This document shows positions 62,301 to 64,000 of a stretch of 64,000 nucleotides of DNA, one piece after another. The stretch is from Marivirga lumbricoides (GTDB taxonomy: Bacteria > Bacteroidota > Bacteroidia > Cytophagales > Cyclobacteriaceae). The stretch's first letter is position 1. Every line of letters begins with the position of its first letter. Under the pieces are notes generated by a model. It did not search any database, was not told the origin of the DNA, and saw nothing but the letters and a program-made list of their open reading frames with translations. A program made the translations under genes and the position numbers. The DNA lies in NCBI RefSeq assembly GCF_014636295.1, contig NZ_BMEC01000014.1, positions 104,635 through 168,634 of the forward strand, in the 5' to 3' direction.

Positions 62301-64000
62301 TAATTTTGCTGTTCCATTAGCTATATCATCTGTACCAAAAGTATAAATAGGCTGCTCCACTGTTGCATCACTAAATGACCCATCTGATGAAGCTGTCGTC
62401 CACTGGATGCTGCCATTAGCTGCACTTGGAGCTGTTACTAAAGTGGACAGGTCTATTTGAGTGGCATCGCATAATGCGCTATCCGATCCAGCCTCAGCTA
62501 AAGGAGCAGGGGTGATCGTCAATAGCATATTATCTACTGCAGGATCACAGCTGCCATTCCCATTGGCTGTCAACGTTAATGTCGCTGTTCCATTTGTAAT
62601 ATCTGTGGCTCCTGGGGTATAAGTTGTTACTACGGATGACGCATCTCCAAATGTACCGTCTCCTGAGGTAGTCCATAATACACTGCTAAAGTTGCTCGCT
62701 GTCGGTGAAGTGGCTGAGGCAGTCATATCAAATACTACATCTGAACATACTTCCTCATCGCTTCCTGCATCTGCTGTTGGAGCTGCAGTGATTGTCAAAG
62801 TCATAGTATCAACATCAGGATCACAGCTGCCATTTCCACTAGCGGTCAATGTCAAAACTACTGTCCCATTGGATATATCGGCTACACCTGGAGTATAAAC
62901 CGGATCCAAAACACTTGTATCATCAAAAGCTCCATCTCCTGAGCTACTCCACGAAAGGCTGCTGAAATTACTCGCACTTACTGTTCCTGATACTGATAAA
63001 TCCAACGCATCGCCTGCACATACTGATAAATCATCTCCAGCCTCGGCTATCGCATCAGGAGTAATGGTCAATACCATATCATCACTAACATCTGTACAGT
63101 TGGCATTACCTAATGCCGTTAAAGTCAGCGTCACTGTGCCCGCTGCTATGTCAGCAGCACTTGGAGTGTAGGTGGTAATCAATTGAGAAGCATCTCCAAA
63201 CGTTCCTGTTCCACTTGTTGACCATAACAATCCGTTATTATCGCTTACTGTAGGGGCTGTGGCAAATAAATTCATGTCAAAGACATCTGTTGCACATATC
63301 TCTTCATCGCTTCCTGCATTTGCAGCAGGTTGAGGTGTGATTGTCATCACAACATTATCTGTGACTGATGAACAGCTGCCAATACCGAAAGCCTCCAAGG
63401 TTAAAGTTACTGTTCCATTAGTAGCATCATTTGCCCCAGGGGTATAAACTGGAACCAATACTGTGTTGTCATCAAAAGCTCCATCTCCTGAAGTAGTCCA
63501 TAATACACTGCTAAAGTTGCTCGCTGTCGGTGAGGTGGTTGAGGTACTTAAATCGTAGGCTGTAGCCGCACATATAGTCTCATCACTTCCTGCATCTGCT
63601 GTTGGAACTGCGGTGATCGTCAAAGTCATAGTATCAACATCAGGATCACAGCTGCCATTTCCACTTGCGGTTAATGTCAAAACTACTGTCCCATTGGATA
63701 TATCGGCTACACCTGGAGTATAAACCGGCTCCAAAATACTTGTATCATCAAAAGTTCCATCTCCTGAGCTACTCCACGAAAGGCTGCTGAAATTACTCGC
63801 ACTTACTGTTCCTGATACTGATAAATTCAACACATCGCCTGCACATACTGATAAATCATCTCCGGCCTCAGCTAAAGGAGCAGGGGTGATCGTCAATAGC
63901 ATATTATCTACTGCAGGATCACAGCTGCCATTCCCATTGGCTGTCAACGTTAATGTCGCTGTTCCATTTGTAATATCTGTGGCTCCTGGAGTATAAGTTG
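56391..64000 (-). CDS. Giant repeat adhesin with type IX secretion C-terminal domain, 5' end outside window
   Basis: 2,535 residues are visible and the frame runs off the right edge with no stop. From the edge inward there are about nine Ig/PKD-like repeats of about 90 residues (AEAGDDLSVCAGD..., W.SSGDG.FDD, YTPG..D..NGT). Then come about five repeats with QNVTNxxPxxICxGxDLxVSLxGSELGVxYEVLVNG, and SprB-like modules (NPSACGASDGSIDIDV, GLSAGTYKVQVTD). The C-terminal about 90 residues are FIPNLFTPNNDGKNDVFEI...WDGGDQPDGIYFYQL, the gliding-motility-associated (CHU_C, type B) CTD that sends proteins through the type IX system. It is probably cell-surface anchored and used in adhesion or gliding. 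Paired cysteines recur in each repeat. Confidence 0.92.
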   Translation of the reverse strand, partial: TYTPGATDITNGTATLTLTANGNGSCDPAVDNMLLTITPAPLAEAGDDLSVCAGDVLNLSVSGTVSASNFSSLSWSSSGDGTFDDTSILEPVYTPGVADISNGTVVLTLTASGNGSCDPDVDTMTLTITAVPTADAGSDETICAATAYDLSTSTTSPTASNFSSVLWTTSGDGAFDDNTVLVPVYTPGANDATNGTVTLTLEAFGIGSCSSVTDNVVMTITPQPAANAGSDEEICATDVFDMNLFATAPTVSDNNGLLWSTSGTGTFGDASQLITTYTPSAADIAAGTVTLTLTALGNANCTDVSDDMVLTITPDAIAEAGDDLSVCAGDALDLSVSGTVSASNFSSLSWSSSGDGAFDDTSVLDPVYTPGVADISNGTVVLTLTASGNGSCDPDVDTMTLTITAAPTADAGSDEEVCSDVVFDMTASATSPTASNFSSVLWTTSGDGTFGDASSVVTTYTPGATDITNGTATLTLTANGNGSCDPAVDNMLLTITPAPLAEAGSDSALCDATQIDLSTLVTAPSAANGSIQWTTASSDGSFSDATVEQPIYTFGTDDIANGTAKLYLTVTGAGSCDPAVDSVEFILGQGPVVFAGIDSEICSNEIFDFASLAVADQPTASNVDSIRWETAGGDGAFGDIRTLLTTYTPGTQDSINGSVTLRLIGIGAASCVNDTSEMTLTITPAPLAEAGSDSTLCDATQIDLSTLVTAPSAANGSIQWTTASSDGSFSDATVEQPIYTFGTDDIANGTAKLYLTVTGAGSCDPAVDSVEFTISQGPVVFAGIDSEVCSNEIFDFASLAVADQPTASNVDSIRWETAGGDGAFGDIRTLLTTYTPGTQDSTNGSVTLRLIGIGAASCVNDTSTMTLTVSPAPNAGVGTDTTICNTTSSFDLNAQLADADAGTWTKTGGTGSGEDNTNIGTGIIDFTGATVGTYEYTYTVAATANCPEDTEVVTITVETIAVQNVTNLDPFDVCAGEDIFVNLDGSESGVTYEVLVNGAPTTPATTAVGGASPLNITLASGLFADGDVISVEGSIGSSCVTAMNNTFTVNIVPGIAIQDVGTPSALNICSGTDLTVSLTGSELGVTYEALVNDSPTGAVASGVAGGAGISISVPSSEFGNGDVVSVQGSNGVCTELMNGDITLNVIEIIDQSIQNAGTVEICTGDQFILILDDSEIGVDYELFISTSATGLIKPGDGDSLAFVLPNVTFSNVDLSIRATSGSCSLFLSDEVYLITKDDIVRQNVTNSNPTQICPGNDLIVSLDGSELGVDYEVLINGIASGTVLAGTGNPIDITLPSGNFVDGDSISVTGTFDACTYDMTGTFAVQEVSISISESITNPSACGASDGSIDIDVTGNNSGNFSFMWTLNGSATFLETTEDISGLSAGTYKVQVTDNITNCIDTALFTLQESATYTVVGTEVDQQQCGVSDGSIDITVTPTSATATFLWSGPGIDATNEANEDQNNLAPGSYEVTVSDNGCTVIEQFTIDPVQSIAATSNSNLATCGANDGVINVDVTQVGSNIYEIFVRDAGGTLVADSLNLDGTNNPIAFTGLGQGNYDITVRDVVTNCEINLSEVVSEDASFTINPPSITNITTCGAPEGAISLTFNGLVGPTTFNWTGPGGFTAGTQNISGLSEAGIYTITIEDAGCTVVRSFTITQPSDCDFDCNDFKVTALTEAASCFGIKDGKIFFLLRNVSDSDELVASVKPAGAPDTDYVSYTIDNPGKGLIVEIEDEFTSGTYTVFLEDIDQSCTTIPFNVNIGTKFNITSNLDITQPTCEVSTGTITVSLNGTTDSFTFELYEQANPATPIAVNTNGIFNTVDEGDYFIRFINNNANGCSLPDQQVIINNTAVVSPGAVDINVQQPDCNNPFGVVSASLNNLPSNYEFILINQSGVEVGRNTTGIFSGLTIGTYLMQFVNTVDPGACEIPDRGNIIVQNSGSFTVTVSDTVDVKCFGSNTGSVVLTLDGLSTAFYSIDNGTSWEKFTSGNPITGLPAINNILVSDSVGAAGCNISVAVNIGTISSEINLAGSITLVTEASCTSSELIGEIKVPEITGGVAPYIYLVDNEQVTLDDSRIISGLSRTVRNLVVIDSAGCAKAFEIGSIVSPNEVRLLSVREIEPDNNCLNEPQGIKIAFSEATLLSVPGPYELVINKVGDTSSETIPLVSSGIADSVFIIGQDLFNFEKGASYRYTIRSVTNDQACSADGIIPINGGAIVPDFTLEGVDVACFGESGSIMISNIIADPTIPLFVELFIGNSTIADETFILDAIPQSRRFIIGVNNFGQVTAGDYFVRIAQLPQNCGNIAITSNTKEVAIDAPTNQLQVELVPEPNLAPGIVLDRENMNPMPTTRPDKANGAISIRLVSTTSALSYSAQIFLLEPLGGNNRSDYILPDEPQLFNSSQTLTFNNLLPGIYEIEYYDSFGCGLSGDRLVFGEDGTSNLVVDFDRSPFIPNLFTPNNDGKNDVFEILNLPDNGAELIVTNRSGAIVYKNDNYRPSDLWDGGDQPDGIYFYQLTVDNTVQNGWVEILRGRPRR
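61401..62522. repeat. In-frame tandem duplication, 561-bp period
   Basis: The block that encodes the GPVVFAGIDSE...VDSIRWETAGGDGAFGDIRT and ...TQIDLSTLVTAPSAANGSIQWTT repeats is present twice in tandem with 561-bp (187-codon) spacing. For example, CTCCCAACGAATGCTATCTA starts at 61551 and 62112. Differences between copies are mostly single substitutions. Confidence 0.85.
62527..64000. repeat. Nested longer-period duplications (825 and 1374 bp)
   Basis: 62761-63040 matches 63586-63865 closely (825 bp apart, 275 codons). 62527-62626 matches 63901-64000 with a single difference in 100 bp (1374 bp apart, 458 codons). Both spacings are multiples of three. The window edge cuts the second copy. Confidence 0.85.

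Noticed and set aside
56391-64000. CRISPR array or satellite in the repeat region
   Set aside because: The repeats are long, coding and in frame with a single protein; they have no short direct repeat/spacer pattern.

Overview
The window is AT-rich chromosomal DNA from a member of the Bacteroidota, most likely the class Cytophagia. Four things support this: a type IX secretion CTD of the gliding-motility-associated kind on a giant adhesin; Bacteroidota-style promoter elements (TAnnTTTG) ahead of several genes; a FtsZ with the ...FLHDNVD tail and a MurE with the DNPR (meso-diaminopimelate) motif; and families such as DUF3347, DUF2490, DUF4199-like and Omp85 lipoproteins. Most of it is ordinary core genome. 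I see no prophage, CRISPR array, intact insertion sequence, rRNA or tRNA.

Layout. 1-2063: end of a TonB-like protein, a DUF72 protein and a lipoprotein. 2348-8475: addA-addB recombination helicase/nuclease pair. 8522-9395: a small membrane ORF and a DUF502 protein. 9485-14180: Na+-pumping NADH:quinone reductase nqrABCDE, closed by a terminator and lacking nqrF. 14288-16029: a previously hidden 45-residue lipoprotein, cmk and ispH in one operon. 16271-17744: two tandem four-helix membrane paralogues and a coiled-coil protein. 17764-24108: Omp85 lipoprotein, TrmH-type methyltransferase, queuosine-precursor transporter, RNase Z, STAS protein and purC. 24482-25986: thioredoxin, a DUF3347 lipoprotein and a small membrane protein. 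26623-42028: a complete 13-gene division and cell-wall cluster on the minus strand in the order mraZ, rsmH, ftsL-like, ftsI, murE, mraY, murD, ftsW, murG, murC, ftsQ, ftsA, ftsZ, with three 10-bp-spaced MraZ boxes at its head and a terminator after ftsZ. 42391-48795: a CoA-transferase, an exported group (TlpA-like, PepSY-like, DUF2490), an M28 peptidase and a LURP-like protein. 48805-56029: a WD40-caspase protein, a fasciclin lipoprotein, an ammonium transporter, IS1182-type debris and a YceI protein. 56391-64000: the C-terminal 2,535 residues of a repeat-rich adhesin whose 5' end is outside the window.

The most interesting unexplained item is at 46472-46699. A perfect TAnnTTTG element is followed by a 214-nt transcript with a 15-bp closing helix, an inner 7-bp helix and several hairpins, ending in eight T. 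It looks like a free-standing, strongly structured non-coding RNA that I cannot assign to a family. Other items worth a second look are the missing nqrF, IS-end-like hairpins reused as terminators around the amt gene, a 100-bp dispersed repeat on both sides of the thioredoxin region, an orphan terminator in a 600-bp gap, and nested in-frame DNA duplications in the adhesin.
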